From Streptococcus cuniculi (lineage in GTDB: Bacteria; Bacillota; Bacilli; Lactobacillales; Streptococcaceae): a stretch of DNA of 64,000 nucleotides. Below the pieces are notes generated by a model that had not been told where the DNA came from, ran no database searches, and saw only the letters and a program-made list of their open reading frames with translations. Shown here in pieces: positions 8,964 through 18,867 of the stretch. The translations under genes and the position numbers were made by a program. Each line of letters begins with the position of its first letter. Position 1 is the stretch's first letter. The DNA lies in contig NZ_SPPD01000001.1 in NCBI RefSeq assembly GCF_004570575.1, positions 248,001 through 312,000 of the forward strand, read 5' to 3'.

Positions 8964-9176
8964 ATGGCAGAATTTACATTTGAAATTGAAGAAAAGTTAC
9001 TCGTTTTATCAGAGAACGAGAAAGGTTGGACCAAGGAATTGAATCGAGTGAGTTTTAACGGCGCACCTGCTAAGTACGATATACGCACGTGGAGCCCAGA
9101 CCACAGTAAAATGGGCAAGGGAATCACCCTATCCAATGAAGAATTTCAAGTCTTGCTCGATGCTTTTCGGAATTAA
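8964..9176 (+). CDS. YdbC/PC4-type ssDNA-binding protein
   Basis: 70 residues matching the YdbC family: FTFEIEEKLLVLSE at the start, the central WTKELNRVSFNG and KYDIRTWSPDH, and the C-terminal helix EEFQVLLDAF. Structures of this family resemble the PC4 single-stranded-DNA-binding fold, and homologues bind ssDNA. A clear AAGGAGG site precedes the ATG. Monocistronic; a terminator follows. Confidence 0.88.
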   Translation: MAEFTFEIEEKLLVLSENEKGWTKELNRVSFNGAPAKYDIRTWSPDHSKMGKGITLSNEEFQVLLDAFRN

Positions 9177-9257
9177 TCAGCAACCTAGAAACAGAGCCTG
9201 TCATGTCAAGGTTTGCGTATTTGTCGGTTGCTTTAGTTAAAACCGAGCTCAAGAACT

Positions 9258-9293
9258 AAGTGAGGATAAGCCACTGGCTTATCCTCACTTTCT
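9258..9293. terminator. strong hairpin terminator with CCACTGG apex
   Basis: A 16-bp perfect stem, AAGTGAGGATAAGCCA / TGGCTTATCCTCACTT, flanking a single C, then TTT. The apex CCACTGG recurs in several other hairpins in the window. It can serve the YdbC-like gene and, in the other direction, bioY. Confidence 0.75.
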
Positions 9294-9320
9294 ATGTCCA
9301 AGCCCCACCATTCTTCATTG

Positions 9321-9425
9321 TATAGTGAATTGAATAAAGGTTAGGGCATCATTAAGTCGCTTTGATGAACGCCAGTTCTATCTGCAGCTCCTTTCCTTGT
9401 TCTATTCCTTTCTCAATCCACTATA
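9321..9425. mobile_element. 105-bp MITE-like element, copy 1
   Basis: Bounded by TATAGTGAATTGA and TCAATCCACTATA, near-perfect terminal inverted repeats ending in TA. A copy of the same length lies at 49249-49353 and differs at only a few positions. It has no coding capacity, as expected of a MITE moved by a transposase in trans (TA ends suggest an IS630/mariner-like source). It lies just beyond the 3' end of bioY. Confidence 0.8.
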
Positions 9426-9439
9426 GATGCTAGTAGGCT

Positions 9440-9973
9440 TTACTGTTTATTGAACCTAGTGATGCGGCTGAGTGGTCGGTGGGCGATGGTAATGAGGAGC
9501 AATTTGAGCAAGTCTGGAATGAGAAAAGGGAGGACCGTGAGGGCAAGTGTCTTTTCAAGATTGCTCTGGGTTAGGAGGGAGAAGATAAGGCTCCCCAAGC
9601 CAAAGCAGAGGGCATCACCCAACAAATTGGCAAGAAAGACCTGAATGAGGCTCGAATGAGGGACTGTCAGTTGTGCTGTCACTCCTGCATAGAGGACAAA
9701 GCCCCAAAGAAAGCCTGCGGTGGGACCGAAGAGGCTCGCCATGCCTCCTGAAAATCCTGCAAAGACAGGTAGCCCAATAGCCCCTAGTAGGAGATAGAGG
9801 ATGAGACTAGTCATGGCTTTTTGGGGAGGGTAGAGACTAGCGATGAGACCTACAGCAAGTGTCTGGAGAGTAAATGGAACAGGTCCAATCGGAATGACGA
9901 GTTGGGATAGGACAGCAATCAATCCAGCGCCAATAGCAGGGTAGATGAGTGATAGTGTACGTGAAGAGTGCAT
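9440..9973 (-). CDS. bioY: BioY biotin transporter S-component
   Basis: 177 residues with about six membrane helices. BioY family features are the N-terminal ALLTA-like helix, IPIGPVPFTLQTLAVGL and the central GLPVFAGFSGG. BioY is the biotin-binding S-component of ECF transporters. The ATG at 9973 has an AAGGA site; an upstream in-frame extension lies within the operator and is rejected. Promoter and BirA-type operator are directly upstream, so biotin-dependent repression is likely. Confidence 0.95.
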   Translation of the reverse strand: MHSSRTLSLIYPAIGAGLIAVLSQLVIPIGPVPFTLQTLAVGLIASLYPPQKAMTSLILYLLLGAIGLPVFAGFSGGMASLFGPTAGFLWGFVLYAGVTAQLTVPHSSLIQVFLANLLGDALCFGLGSLIFSLLTQSNLEKTLALTVLPFLIPDLLKLLLITIAHRPLSRITRFNKQ

Positions 9974-9974
9974 T

Positions 9975-10006
9975 TTGTTATCCTTTTCTTTTTTATAGGA
10001 TAACGA
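9975..10006 (-). promoter_or_regulatory. BirA-type biotin operator of bioY
   Basis: TTGTTATCC - 14 bases - GGATAACGA is an inverted repeat with the spacing and near-consensus arms of the Firmicutes BirA box (TTGTTAACC-N14/15-GGTTAACAA). It sits immediately downstream of the -10 and covers the transcript start and the ribosome binding site. Confidence 0.8.
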
Positions 10007-10007
10007 A

Positions 10008-10036
10008 ATTATAAAAGGATTGACACAGAAAGTCAA
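10008..10036 (-). promoter_or_regulatory. bioY promoter
   Basis: On the minus strand TTGACT (10036-10031), 17 bases, TATAAT (10013-10008). The spacer contains a GGATTGAC/GTCAATCC palindrome that looks like a terminator but overlaps the -35. Confidence 0.8.
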
Positions 10037-10130
10037 TCCTTTTTCTATCGGCTGTCACAGAAATCATCTATAAAAATGAGACAAGCAAAGTTTGTGACTT
10101 TGGATATTGTATACCTTTAGAGGTGATAGA

Positions 10131-10410
10131 GAGGAGTTTGCTCCGCAAACGCTCATCTAACGCTTTGTCATGTTTCCTCATTTTTCCGTAGCTGTTGCAG
10201 GCTATGCCTGCTTTACAGATACGGATACTCTTGTGGTACATTCGCTTTTTTCACGCCCTCGTATCTTGTTTAATTGAACACGCCCTAAACTCTGTGCGAA
10301 AAAGACAGGCAGCTGTTTCGGCTTTAGCCGATTACAGCTGAAAACCTCCACTGGAGCTTTTCACTCGTCGTAGTTTCTATTTTCGCTTTGAGTTTTTAGC
10401 GGGCTTTGTA
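10131..10410. repeat. intergenic hairpin-array repeat (copy D)
   Basis: Fills the gene-free stretch 10037-10417. Stem-loops: GTTTGC-TCC-GCAAAC (10136-10150), GCAGGC-TAT-GCCTGC (10197-10211), CGGCT-TT-AGCCG (10319-10330) inside CAGCTG arms, and GAAAACCTCCA/TGGAGCTTTTC (10340-10362). The linkers match the array at 38940-39230, while the stems differ. ACGCCCTCGTATCTT and CGCTTTGAGTTTTT also recur there. No gene seen. Confidence 0.7.
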
Positions 10411-10417
10411 TCTTGTG

Positions 10418-11767
10418 TTATCGCATGGTGACAAATTCTTCTGCTCCTGTCGGGTGAATGGCGACTGTTGCATCAAAGTCAGCCTTGGTAGCTCCCATTT
10501 TAATCGCTACTGCAAATCCTTGAATCATCTCATCAACACCGTAGCCAATTCCATGAAGCCCGATGATGGTTTCCTCTGGTCCAGTCGTGACCAGTTTGAA
10601 CTTGGCAGCTTGGCGGTGGCTTCCCAGAGCAGTATACATGGAGGTAAAGACAGAGGTATAGACCTTGATGTTTTCAGCTCCGAATTCTTTTTCGGCTTCC
10701 TCTTGGGTGTAGCCGATTGTTCCAATAGCAGGATGTGAAAAGACAACAGTCGGAATGAAGCGGTAGTCCATTTTGGCGCCTGTCTTCCCATTAAATAGGC
10801 GTTCGGATAAGGTGCGGCCAGCCTTAATGGCAACAGGTGTCAATTCTTTCTCACCTGTCACATCACCAAGCGCATAGATGTGTGGGACGCTTGTCTCTTG
10901 AAATTCATTGACAGCAATATGACCGGAGGCTGTGGTGCTAATGCCGGCGGCGTCAAGGTTCAGATGTTCAATATTTGCCTTTCGTCCAACTGCCCAGAGG
11001 ATTTTTTCAGCAGTATGCTGGCTGCCGTCCTCAAAGTAAATAGTCAGGCTATCGTCTGGATTTTTTTTAATGAGCTGGGGAATTTTATGAGTATGGAGGG
11101 CGAGACCTGTCCGTTCCATTTCAGCGATGAGGGAATCTGTAATGTAGGAATCAAAGCCCCGTAGGGGACGATCGCGACGGACAAAGAGGTCTGTCTGCAC
11201 ACCGAGCGAATGGAGGACACCTGCCATTTCAACAGCGATGTAACCAGCTCCGATAACGGCGACAGATTGTGGCAGTTTCTCCCACGCAAAGACATCATCT
11301 GAGACACTGGCATACCCTCCACCGGGAATGCTTGCTAGGACGGGCTTGGCACCTGTTGCAATGACAATCTTATCGGCATAGATCTGCTCCCCATTGACTT
11401 CCACCGTATGTTCATCAACAAAGCGAGCAAAGCCCTTAATAACTTCAACCTTATTTCGTTCAAAGGTTCCTTGATAAGAATTTCTCGAGCGTTCGATGTA
11501 GGCATCACGGTTTTGTTTTAGGGTTTCAAAATCAAAGCGAATCTTATCTGATGAAAAACCATATTCTGGTCCGTAGTGATGTAGGGCTTCTCCAATTTGG
11601 GCTCCATACCACATAATTTTCTTTGGCACACAGCCGATATTGACACAGGTTCCACCGAGGAGGTTTCCCTCAATGACAGCAGCAGTTGCCCCGTATTCTG
11701 CAGCCCGATTCATGGTGGCGATCCCTCCAGAACCTCCGCCAATCGCAATGATGTCAAAACGTTTCAT
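10418..11767 (-). CDS. gor: Glutathione-disulfide reductase
   Basis: 449 residues, the usual length. It shows the FAD-binding GGGSGG near the N-terminus, the redox disulfide in GTCVNIGCVPKK (near residue 43), the NADPH-binding GAGYIAVEMAG, and the C-terminal dimer-interface HPTGAEE carrying the catalytic histidine. It reduces oxidised glutathione with NADPH in the cytosol, protecting against peroxide and disulfide stress. AAAGGA precedes the ATG. Monocistronic. Confidence 0.96.
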   Translation of the reverse strand: MKRFDIIAIGGGSGGIATMNRAAEYGATAAVIEGNLLGGTCVNIGCVPKKIMWYGAQIGEALHHYGPEYGFSSDKIRFDFETLKQNRDAYIERSRNSYQGTFERNKVEVIKGFARFVDEHTVEVNGEQIYADKIVIATGAKPVLASIPGGGYASVSDDVFAWEKLPQSVAVIGAGYIAVEMAGVLHSLGVQTDLFVRRDRPLRGFDSYITDSLIAEMERTGLALHTHKIPQLIKKNPDDSLTIYFEDGSQHTAEKILWAVGRKANIEHLNLDAAGISTTASGHIAVNEFQETSVPHIYALGDVTGEKELTPVAIKAGRTLSERLFNGKTGAKMDYRFIPTVVFSHPAIGTIGYTQEEAEKEFGAENIKVYTSVFTSMYTALGSHRQAAKFKLVTTGPEETIIGLHGIGYGVDEMIQGFAVAIKMGATKADFDATVAIHPTGAEEFVTMR

Positions 11768-11931
11768 AGATAATCCTTTCTGATTTTCACATTTTCCTCT
11801 ATTGTAACTTTTTTTTTGATTTCCAGCAAAAATCGGCTACGCTCTTTCAATATTACAAAAGTGTAAGGAAATTCTTTACAAGAGCTGTAGAAAGAAAATA
11901 GATTTTTTTGTACAATAGTATCAGAAAGTGC

Positions 11932-11960
11932 TTGCAATTTCGATTGCGTTATTGTATTAT
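11932..11960 (+). promoter_or_regulatory. promoter of the MacAB-like operon
   Basis: TTGCAA (11932-11937), 17 bases, TATTAT (11955-11960), then about 40 bases of leader and an AAAGGAG site before the ATG at 12003. Confidence 0.55.
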
Positions 11961-12002
11961 ATCTGTAGTACAAAATTATTTATCATGTAAAGGAGAAGAG
12001 AT

Positions 12003-13175
12003 ATGTTAAAAACTAAGAAAAGCAAAATCATTTTGTTTTCCAGTTTAGGAGTAGTAGCACTTGCACTTGTTGGAGGGGGCTTGCTATTTGGCGGGAACAA
12101 GACAGAGACGCCGGCTGTTGAGCAAGGTTTGACCTACACAGCAGTGAAAGAAGGATCGATTGCTTCTTCAACCCTCTTATCAGGGACAGTTGCTGCAGCT
12201 GATGAGCAATATGTCTACTATGATGCGTCGAAAGGTGATTTGAATGCTGTCTTGGTTGCCCAAGGTGACCAAGTCCAAGTCGGAACACCACTCGTTCAAT
12301 ATGATACAGCCGAATTACAGGCAGCTTATGATACAGCGGTGCGGGCCCGTGACAAAGTAGGACGTCAAATCGAGGATTTACGTACAAATGGTCAGAGCGT
12401 CGATTTGACAGGTGACGCTACAGTTGATGGAAAAGCCACTTCTACTGCGCAACGTACTGTCGACATGCAAATGCAAGATTTGAATGATGCTTATGCAGAT
12501 GCCCAAGCGGCAGTGGATAAGGCACAATCAGCTTTTAATGAGGCAACAGTAACCAGTAATGTTGCCGGAACAGTCGTAGAAGTCAACAAATCCGTTTCTA
12601 AGTCAAATACAAGCACCAGTCAAACAGTTGTTCATATCGTCAACCAAGGTAGCCTACAAGTGACCGGTGAACTGTCTGAGTATGATTTGGCAAATATTTC
12701 AGCTGATCAAGAAGTGAAAATCACTTCAAAAGTCTATCCTGATAAGGTATGGACTGGGAAAATTTCTTATATTTCCAACTATCCAGGAAGCAATCAGGCC
12801 TCAGTAGCCTCTGGTGCAGGAGGAAATGCTTCTAATTCTAAATATCCCTTTAAGGTAGCGATTACAAGTGAGGTTGGAGAACTCAACCAAGGATTTTCTG
12901 TCAATATTGAGGTTGTCAACAATACGAAAACGATTCTTGTACCAGTAACCGCAGTTGTACCAGAAGGCGATAAAAACGTTGTTTGGACTATTGTTGACGG
13001 AAAAGCGACAAAAGTTGAAGTCACTCTCGGTAACTCAGATGCCATGTATCAAGAAGTAACAGGTGGGCTCAAAGTAGACGACCACGTCATCTCCAATCCA
13101 AACGATAGCTTACAAGATGGAAAAGAGGTAGAAGCGAATGAAGAAACGACTAATCAAGCTGACCAACATCAATAA
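12003..13175 (+). CDS. MacA-like periplasmic-adaptor-type efflux subunit
   Basis: 390 residues. A single N-terminal membrane anchor (residues 7-28) is followed by the barrel-sandwich hybrid, a shortened helical hairpin (AARDKVG... and MQDLNDAYADAQAAVDKA) and beta-barrel domains of the HlyD/MacA family. It matches the pneumococcal Spr0693-type adaptor that works with an FtsX-like ABC transporter in peptide export or resistance. The 3' end overlaps the ATPase gene by 38 bases. Confidence 0.9.
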   Translation: MLKTKKSKIILFSSLGVVALALVGGGLLFGGNKTETPAVEQGLTYTAVKEGSIASSTLLSGTVAAADEQYVYYDASKGDLNAVLVAQGDQVQVGTPLVQYDTAELQAAYDTAVRARDKVGRQIEDLRTNGQSVDLTGDATVDGKATSTAQRTVDMQMQDLNDAYADAQAAVDKAQSAFNEATVTSNVAGTVVEVNKSVSKSNTSTSQTVVHIVNQGSLQVTGELSEYDLANISADQEVKITSKVYPDKVWTGKISYISNYPGSNQASVASGAGGNASNSKYPFKVAITSEVGELNQGFSVNIEVVNNTKTILVPVTAVVPEGDKNVVWTIVDGKATKVEVTLGNSDAMYQEVTGGLKVDDHVISNPNDSLQDGKEVEANEETTNQADQHQ

Positions 13176-13833
13176 GAGCTATAAAAATGGAGACCAAGAA
13201 TTACGCGTTTTAAAAGATATTGATTTGGAAGTGGCAGAAGGAGAATTTCTTGCCATTATGGGACCGTCAGGTTCAGGGAAATCCACGCTGATGAACATCA
13301 TCGGTCTTTTGGATCGTCCGACAGCAGGAGAGTATGTCCTAGAAGATACGGAAGTCAGTCAGATTTCAGAGAGCCGTCTAGCCCATGTTCGGAACAAGCA
13401 GATTGGCTTTGTCTTTCAGCAGTTCTTTCTTCTGTCTAAGTTGAATGCCTTACAGAATGTGGAATTACCTCTGATTTATGCAGGGGTGCCTGCTAGCAAA
13501 CGCAAGGCCTTGTCTCAGCAATTTTTAGAAAAGGTTGAGTTAGGTGATCGGATGACGCATTTGCCGTCTGAGTTATCAGGTGGTCAGAAACAGCGGGTTG
13601 CGATAGCACGTGCCTTGGTCAACAGCCCGTCCATTATCTTAGCGGACGAGCCAACAGGGGCTCTTGATACCAAGACAGGAGACCAGATTATGGAGCTGTT
13701 AACGGAGTTAAACCGTGAGGGCAAGACCATTATCATGGTAACCCATGAGCCAGAAATCGCAGCATATGCCACACGGCGTATCGTCCTTCGAGACGGTGTC
13801 ATTACAGAAGATATTTGCAAGGAGGAGAACTAA
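13138..13833 (+). CDS. MacB/LolD-type ABC transporter ATPase
   Basis: 231 residues with Walker A GPSGSGKST (near residue 42), signature LSGGQKQRVAIARAL, Walker B IILADEPTGALD and the switch histidine in VTHEP. The sequence is typical of ATPases that partner FtsX-like mechanotransmission permeases. It lies between the adaptor and the permease, so the three form one efflux complex. The ATG lies inside the adaptor gene, preceded by GAGGTAG. Confidence 0.95.
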   Translation: MKKRLIKLTNINKSYKNGDQELRVLKDIDLEVAEGEFLAIMGPSGSGKSTLMNIIGLLDRPTAGEYVLEDTEVSQISESRLAHVRNKQIGFVFQQFFLLSKLNALQNVELPLIYAGVPASKRKALSQQFLEKVELGDRMTHLPSELSGGQKQRVAIARALVNSPSIILADEPTGALDTKTGDQIMELLTELNREGKTIIMVTHEPEIAAYATRRIVLRDGVITEDICKEEN

Positions 13834-15078
13834 ATGGAAAATATTAAATTTGCCCTAAAATCTGTCCTTGCCCACAAGATGCGTTCGCTCTTGACCATGC
13901 TTGGGATTATCATCGGGATTGCCTCGGTCGTGGTGATTGTGGCTCTGGGAGAAGGGGTTAAACGAAGTTTATCCAAAGCCTTGGCCGGTGACCGTAACAA
14001 TGTACAGCTCTATTTCTCAAACACTACTACAGAAACCGTTCAAGACGGCTTGTCAACCTATTTTGCAGAATCACAGACGACAGATGAGCCTGAGCCGACC
14101 TTGACAGATGGGATTTTAAAGGGCTTGCTGGAAGTGGATGGTGTTAGTAACTACTACACCACCAACAATAACAGCAGTGAAATTAGTGTCGGTGCCAAAA
14201 AAGTAGACAGCGCCTTTATCACAGGGGTTAGCAAAAACTACTTTGATGTCAAGGAGATTACACTCATAGCAGGTCGTAAGTTTACAGCCAATGACTATAC
14301 TCAATTCGCCCGTATCATTATGCTAGATGAGCAATCAGCTGAAAAATTGTTTGGCGACGCGAAGTCTGCCCTCAATCAGACCATCACGCTTAACAACAAG
14401 GCCTATCTAGTTGTTGGTGTCTACAAGGTAGAAGGAGAGGGCGGTATGCTTAACTTTGGTACTGGTGGTGCTGCCTTGATGACCAATACCCAAGTTGCGG
14501 CAGAGACGGGTGTTTCTGAAAATGCCCAAGTTTATGTGCATGTGAAAGATGTCTCACGCTCTACCGAAGTGGGAAGAGCGGCAGCAGCTTATTTGACGAG
14601 AGCTACTCATCTCAGAGAAGCCAAGTATGATATTCAAGATTTCTCTCAATTTTTAGAAACCTTCAATGCTCAACTATCCGGTATGACCTTGTTTATCGGT
14701 TCGGTTGCAGGGATCTCCCTCCTTGTCGGTGGTATCGGTGTCATGAATATCATGTTGGTGTCTGTTACAGAGCGGACGCGCGAGATTGGCTTGCGAAAAG
14801 CCCTTGGTGCGACCCGTGGCAATATCCTCTTGCAATTCTTGGTTGAAGCCATGGTCTTGACTAGTCTCGGTGGTTTATTGGGGCTCGGCATTGCCCAATT
14901 AGCGGTTACAGTGATCAATGTGACCAAGGCACTCGGTGGAGAAATTACGGCTGTGATTTCCATTCCAGTGGTAGTGGGGAGTCTTGCCTTCTCAGCAGCA
15001 GTCGGTATGCTCTTTGGTGTGCTACCCGCTAATAAGGCTTCCAAGCTTAATCCAATCGAAGCTCTTCGCTATGAATAA
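13834..15078 (+). CDS. MacB-like FtsX-family ABC permease
   Basis: 414 residues. The N-terminal helix LRSLLTMLGIIIGIASVVVIV is followed by a large extracytoplasmic domain (about residues 45-280) and three C-terminal helices with the FtsX-family TREIGLRKALGATRG motif. It begins directly after the ATPase stop. It completes the adaptor-ATPase-permease set; antimicrobial peptides are the likely substrates by analogy with Spr0695, not proven here. Confidence 0.93.
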   Translation: MENIKFALKSVLAHKMRSLLTMLGIIIGIASVVVIVALGEGVKRSLSKALAGDRNNVQLYFSNTTTETVQDGLSTYFAESQTTDEPEPTLTDGILKGLLEVDGVSNYYTTNNNSSEISVGAKKVDSAFITGVSKNYFDVKEITLIAGRKFTANDYTQFARIIMLDEQSAEKLFGDAKSALNQTITLNNKAYLVVGVYKVEGEGGMLNFGTGGAALMTNTQVAAETGVSENAQVYVHVKDVSRSTEVGRAAAAYLTRATHLREAKYDIQDFSQFLETFNAQLSGMTLFIGSVAGISLLVGGIGVMNIMLVSVTERTREIGLRKALGATRGNILLQFLVEAMVLTSLGGLLGLGIAQLAVTVINVTKALGGEITAVISIPVVVGSLAFSAAVGMLFGVLPANKASKLNPIEALRYE

Positions 15079-15108
15079 TATTTTATCATCATCTTTGGAG
15101 GTAGCCTG

Positions 15109-15540
15109 ATGAAAAAAGGATTATCTATCGTGTTAGGGATGTTCGCTTGTCTTGTCTTATCTGCCTGTTCGGTTCGAATCGGTGAAATGGGGGAAAGGAT
15201 GGACGAGGGTACGAGTCAGATGATTCGTGTCTATGATGCAGATGAAGAAAAAGTCTTTGAAACCAAAGACGAAGACATTATTGATAAGTTTGGAGAATAT
15301 GTAGGTACAGCAGGTGAAGAGGTAGAAGGAGCCAAGATATTTAAAGAGGTTCCTGCTGATGCTGAGGTGGCCTATCATTTTGTAGTGACTACTAGAGCGG
15401 GACATGAAGTAGATATGTATGTTTATGAGAATGTTAATGATATAGTGTTGAAAAATATTCCTCTACTAGGGACTATCAGATTGCCCTTATCAGAACAAGA
15501 ACTCGACTGGCTTCGACATCCTGAAAAATGGGAGAATTGA
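15109..15540 (+). CDS. putative lipoprotein
   Basis: 143 residues. The signal sequence ends in a lipobox LSAC (cysteine 20), so Lgt should modify it. The mature part is acidic with a predicted beta-rich fold and no family I recognise. It lies 30 bases after the permease with a GGAGG site, and may be a surface accessory of the efflux operon or an independent gene. A strong terminator follows. Confidence 0.75.
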   Translation: MKKGLSIVLGMFACLVLSACSVRIGEMGERMDEGTSQMIRVYDADEEKVFETKDEDIIDKFGEYVGTAGEEVEGAKIFKEVPADAEVAYHFVVTTRAGHEVDMYVYENVNDIVLKNIPLLGTIRLPLSEQELDWLRHPEKWEN

Positions 15541-15546
15541 GATAAT

Positions 15547-15586
15547 AAAAAATGCGCCTGAGCAGATGCCAAGCGCATTTTTTTTT
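15547..15586 (+). terminator. terminator of the MacAB-like operon
   Basis: AAAAAATGCGC / GCGCATTTTTTTTT with a 15-base loop and a T9 tract. Confidence 0.9.
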
Positions 15587-15612
15587 GTGAGTAACTCGAA
15601 ACTTATTAAACA

Positions 15613-15644
15613 ACCCCCAGAACTTAGCTACTGGGGGTCATTTT
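15613..15644. terminator. terminator downstream of lysS
   Basis: ACCCCCAG / CTGGGGGT stem with a 10-base loop, between convergent genes; T-rich on both flanks. Confidence 0.75.
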
Positions 15645-15673
15645 ATGTTTATTCAGCCTAATTAGAGACCGTT

Positions 15674-17191
<1,518 letters not shown>

Positions 17192-17212
17192 TCACTTATT
17201 CTAGCATAAAAG

Positions 17213-17248
17213 CAAAAAAAAATCAGTTAGGATAGCTAATTTTTTCTG
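17213..17248 (-). terminator. hairpin between ybaK and lysS
   Basis: A/T-rich imperfect hairpin (AAAAAATTAGCTA / TAACTGATTTTTTT on the minus strand) with a T run; it would end the popT–ybaK transcript before lysS. Confidence 0.6.
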
Positions 17249-17282
17249 ATAAATATCCGATTTTTGGGCAATCAATCCATGC

Positions 17283-17765
17283 TTATTGAACCGTTAAATC
17301 GGCAAAGTTGGCTCCTACAAAATCTGCCAAGGCTTGGCTATCGATGCGGATAGAGCGCCCGATTTCTCCAGCTGAGACAATCATCTGCCCCAATTCCAAG
17401 GCAGATTGGTCAATGTAGATAGGAAAGGCATGTCTCTGGCGAATGCCGACAGGGTTATTGGCCCCGTGGACATAGCCAGTTGTCTTTTCCAAGTCTTTCT
17501 GCGGAATCATGCTGACTTTTTTATTGCCTGAAATCTTGGCCAGGGCTTTTTCGGACAGGTGCTCGGTAATCGGCACAATTCCGATGACAGGTCCCGTCTT
17601 ATCGCCAGTCAAGGCTAGGGTCTTATAAATCTGATACTCTGCGACATCTTCTGGGAGTTTCCCTTCAAGAGCGTTGATTTCAAGGCTATCATGAGCAATA
17701 CCTGCCTTGTCTAAGATTTGCTCTACCAAGGTTTTCTTGATTTTCTTTTTCTTACTCTTACTCAT
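17283..17765 (-). CDS. ybaK: YbaK/EbsC-family Cys-tRNA(Pro) deacylase
   Basis: 160 residues. YbaK-domain features: KTLALTGD, the motif GYVHGANNPVGIRQ and the C-terminal SAGEIGRSIRID. The enzyme hydrolyses cysteine mischarged on tRNA-Pro. I chose the ATG at 17765, which overlaps the stop of the upstream DUF368 gene in an ATGA junction; the longer frame runs into that gene. The basic N-terminus (KSKKKKIKK) is unusual for the family but plausible. Confidence 0.9.
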   Translation of the reverse strand: MSKSKKKKIKKTLVEQILDKAGIAHDSLEINALEGKLPEDVAEYQIYKTLALTGDKTGPVIGIVPITEHLSEKALAKISGNKKVSMIPQKDLEKTTGYVHGANNPVGIRQRHAFPIYIDQSALELGQMIVSAGEIGRSIRIDSQALADFVGANFADLTVQ

Positions 17766-18607
17766 GACTTGTATTTCTCCTCCAACTTGCTCATCCATAG
17801 GCCAAGCCAGACACCTAGTCCAAATAAGATAAAGGCGAGCATCCACGTACCACTTCCTGCACCAGCATAGGAAATCGACTCTTTATTTCCCGCTTGTGGA
17901 ATGAGAATCAAAAGGGTGCTAGATAGGACAATGCCGATGATGAAATGGTAGACACGGGAATGGTAGTGTTTGAGGGCAAAATCCATGGCCTTTGAAAAGG
18001 CGAGCATGGCAAGGATACCCCCTAAGGCAATCGGTAAAAAGGTCCCCAGTAAATCAAGCGATTTAAAGCCGTTGAGCATGGGGCTATAGATGCCTAGGAT
18101 TAGGAGGAGATTAGAGGGACTAAGACCCGGTACTAAAATCCCTAGAGCAATCAAGGCACCGGCTAAGACGAAGCTGGCAAAGTTGGCAGGCAGGGTACCG
18201 ACAAGATCATTGAGGAAATAAAGGACAAGTCCAGAAATCACAAAGGTTCCACATAGCCAAGTAAGATCAATCCCATCTCGTTTGCTATGCTTAGTTGATT
18301 CATTGACAAGACTCGGAACGGTTCCGACAATCGCCCCTGCAAAACTCCAGAGAACAATCACTTGGTAGTGTTCGAGGAGATATTCAACGGGGTAAGAAAA
18401 GAGAGCAATCCCTAAGATACCACCGATTCCCACTGGGACAAAAAAGAGTAGATTTTCGGTAAAATTCTCTCGGATATGGGCGAGAAAATGAATGATTCGC
18501 TCATAAATCCCCAAAATCGCAGCCAAGACGCCGCCCGATACTCCGGGTAGGATAAAACCTAGGGCGATAATCATTCCTTTTACAATTCGTGCAATCCAAG
18601 ATGCCAT
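17762..18607 (-). CDS. DUF368 membrane protein (PopT-type C55-P translocase)
   Basis: 281 residues with eight to nine membrane helices and the DUF368 signature GFILPGVSGG near residue 20, repeated in inverted form as GILVPGLSPS near residue 170. DUF368 proteins (PopT) have been shown to recycle undecaprenyl phosphate across the membrane. The ATG at 18607 has a GGAGG site 7 bases upstream; an earlier ATG overlaps that site. Coupled to ybaK by ATGA. Confidence 0.9.
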   Translation of the reverse strand: MASWIARIVKGMIIALGFILPGVSGGVLAAILGIYERIIHFLAHIRENFTENLLFFVPVGIGGILGIALFSYPVEYLLEHYQVIVLWSFAGAIVGTVPSLVNESTKHSKRDGIDLTWLCGTFVISGLVLYFLNDLVGTLPANFASFVLAGALIALGILVPGLSPSNLLLILGIYSPMLNGFKSLDLLGTFLPIALGGILAMLAFSKAMDFALKHYHSRVYHFIIGIVLSSTLLILIPQAGNKESISYAGAGSGTWMLAFILFGLGVWLGLWMSKLEEKYKS

Positions 18608-18612
18608 ATATT

Positions 18613-18697
18613 CCTCCATACAGTAAACAGTCTATGCTGTCGCTCCTATTCTCAAAACCGTCCCCTTCCTCTATGGGAGGTAGGAGTAGGTTTTGAA
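18613..18697 (-). other. structured 5' leader of the popT-type gene
   Basis: The mRNA leader can form an outer stem TCAAAACC/GGTTTTGA (18696-18689 with 18659-18652) enclosing a CCTCCC...GGAAGG hairpin. The CTCC segments could alternatively pair with TAGGAG or with the GGAGG ribosome binding site at about 18614-18618. This is the look of a cis-regulatory leader; no known riboswitch class is recognised. Confidence 0.4.
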
Positions 18698-18731
18698 TGA
18701 ATAGCCAGCAGACAAGGTTTAAAACGTTTCT

Positions 18732-18740
18732 ATTATACCA
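18732..18740 (-). promoter_or_regulatory. extended -10 promoter of the popT–ybaK operon
   Basis: TGGTATAAT on the minus strand, about 125 bases before the start codon, giving the leader described at 18613-18697. Confidence 0.65.
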
Positions 18741-18867
18741 TATTTTGGGAAAATCAGGTAGGGCTTCAGACAAATTCAATTTCAGACTGGTCAGACGGTC
18801 AGACTGTTTTAGGCCAGCGGTTGCACACCTAGCTGAATGAGAGGGCTTGAAGCCCAAACATCACTCC

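Noticed and set aside
10012-10045. Perfect GGATTGAC/GTCAATCC hairpin with T run, first read as a terminator
   Set aside because: It overlaps the -35 and spacer of a consensus bioY promoter, so it more likely arises from promoter DNA than from a terminator.
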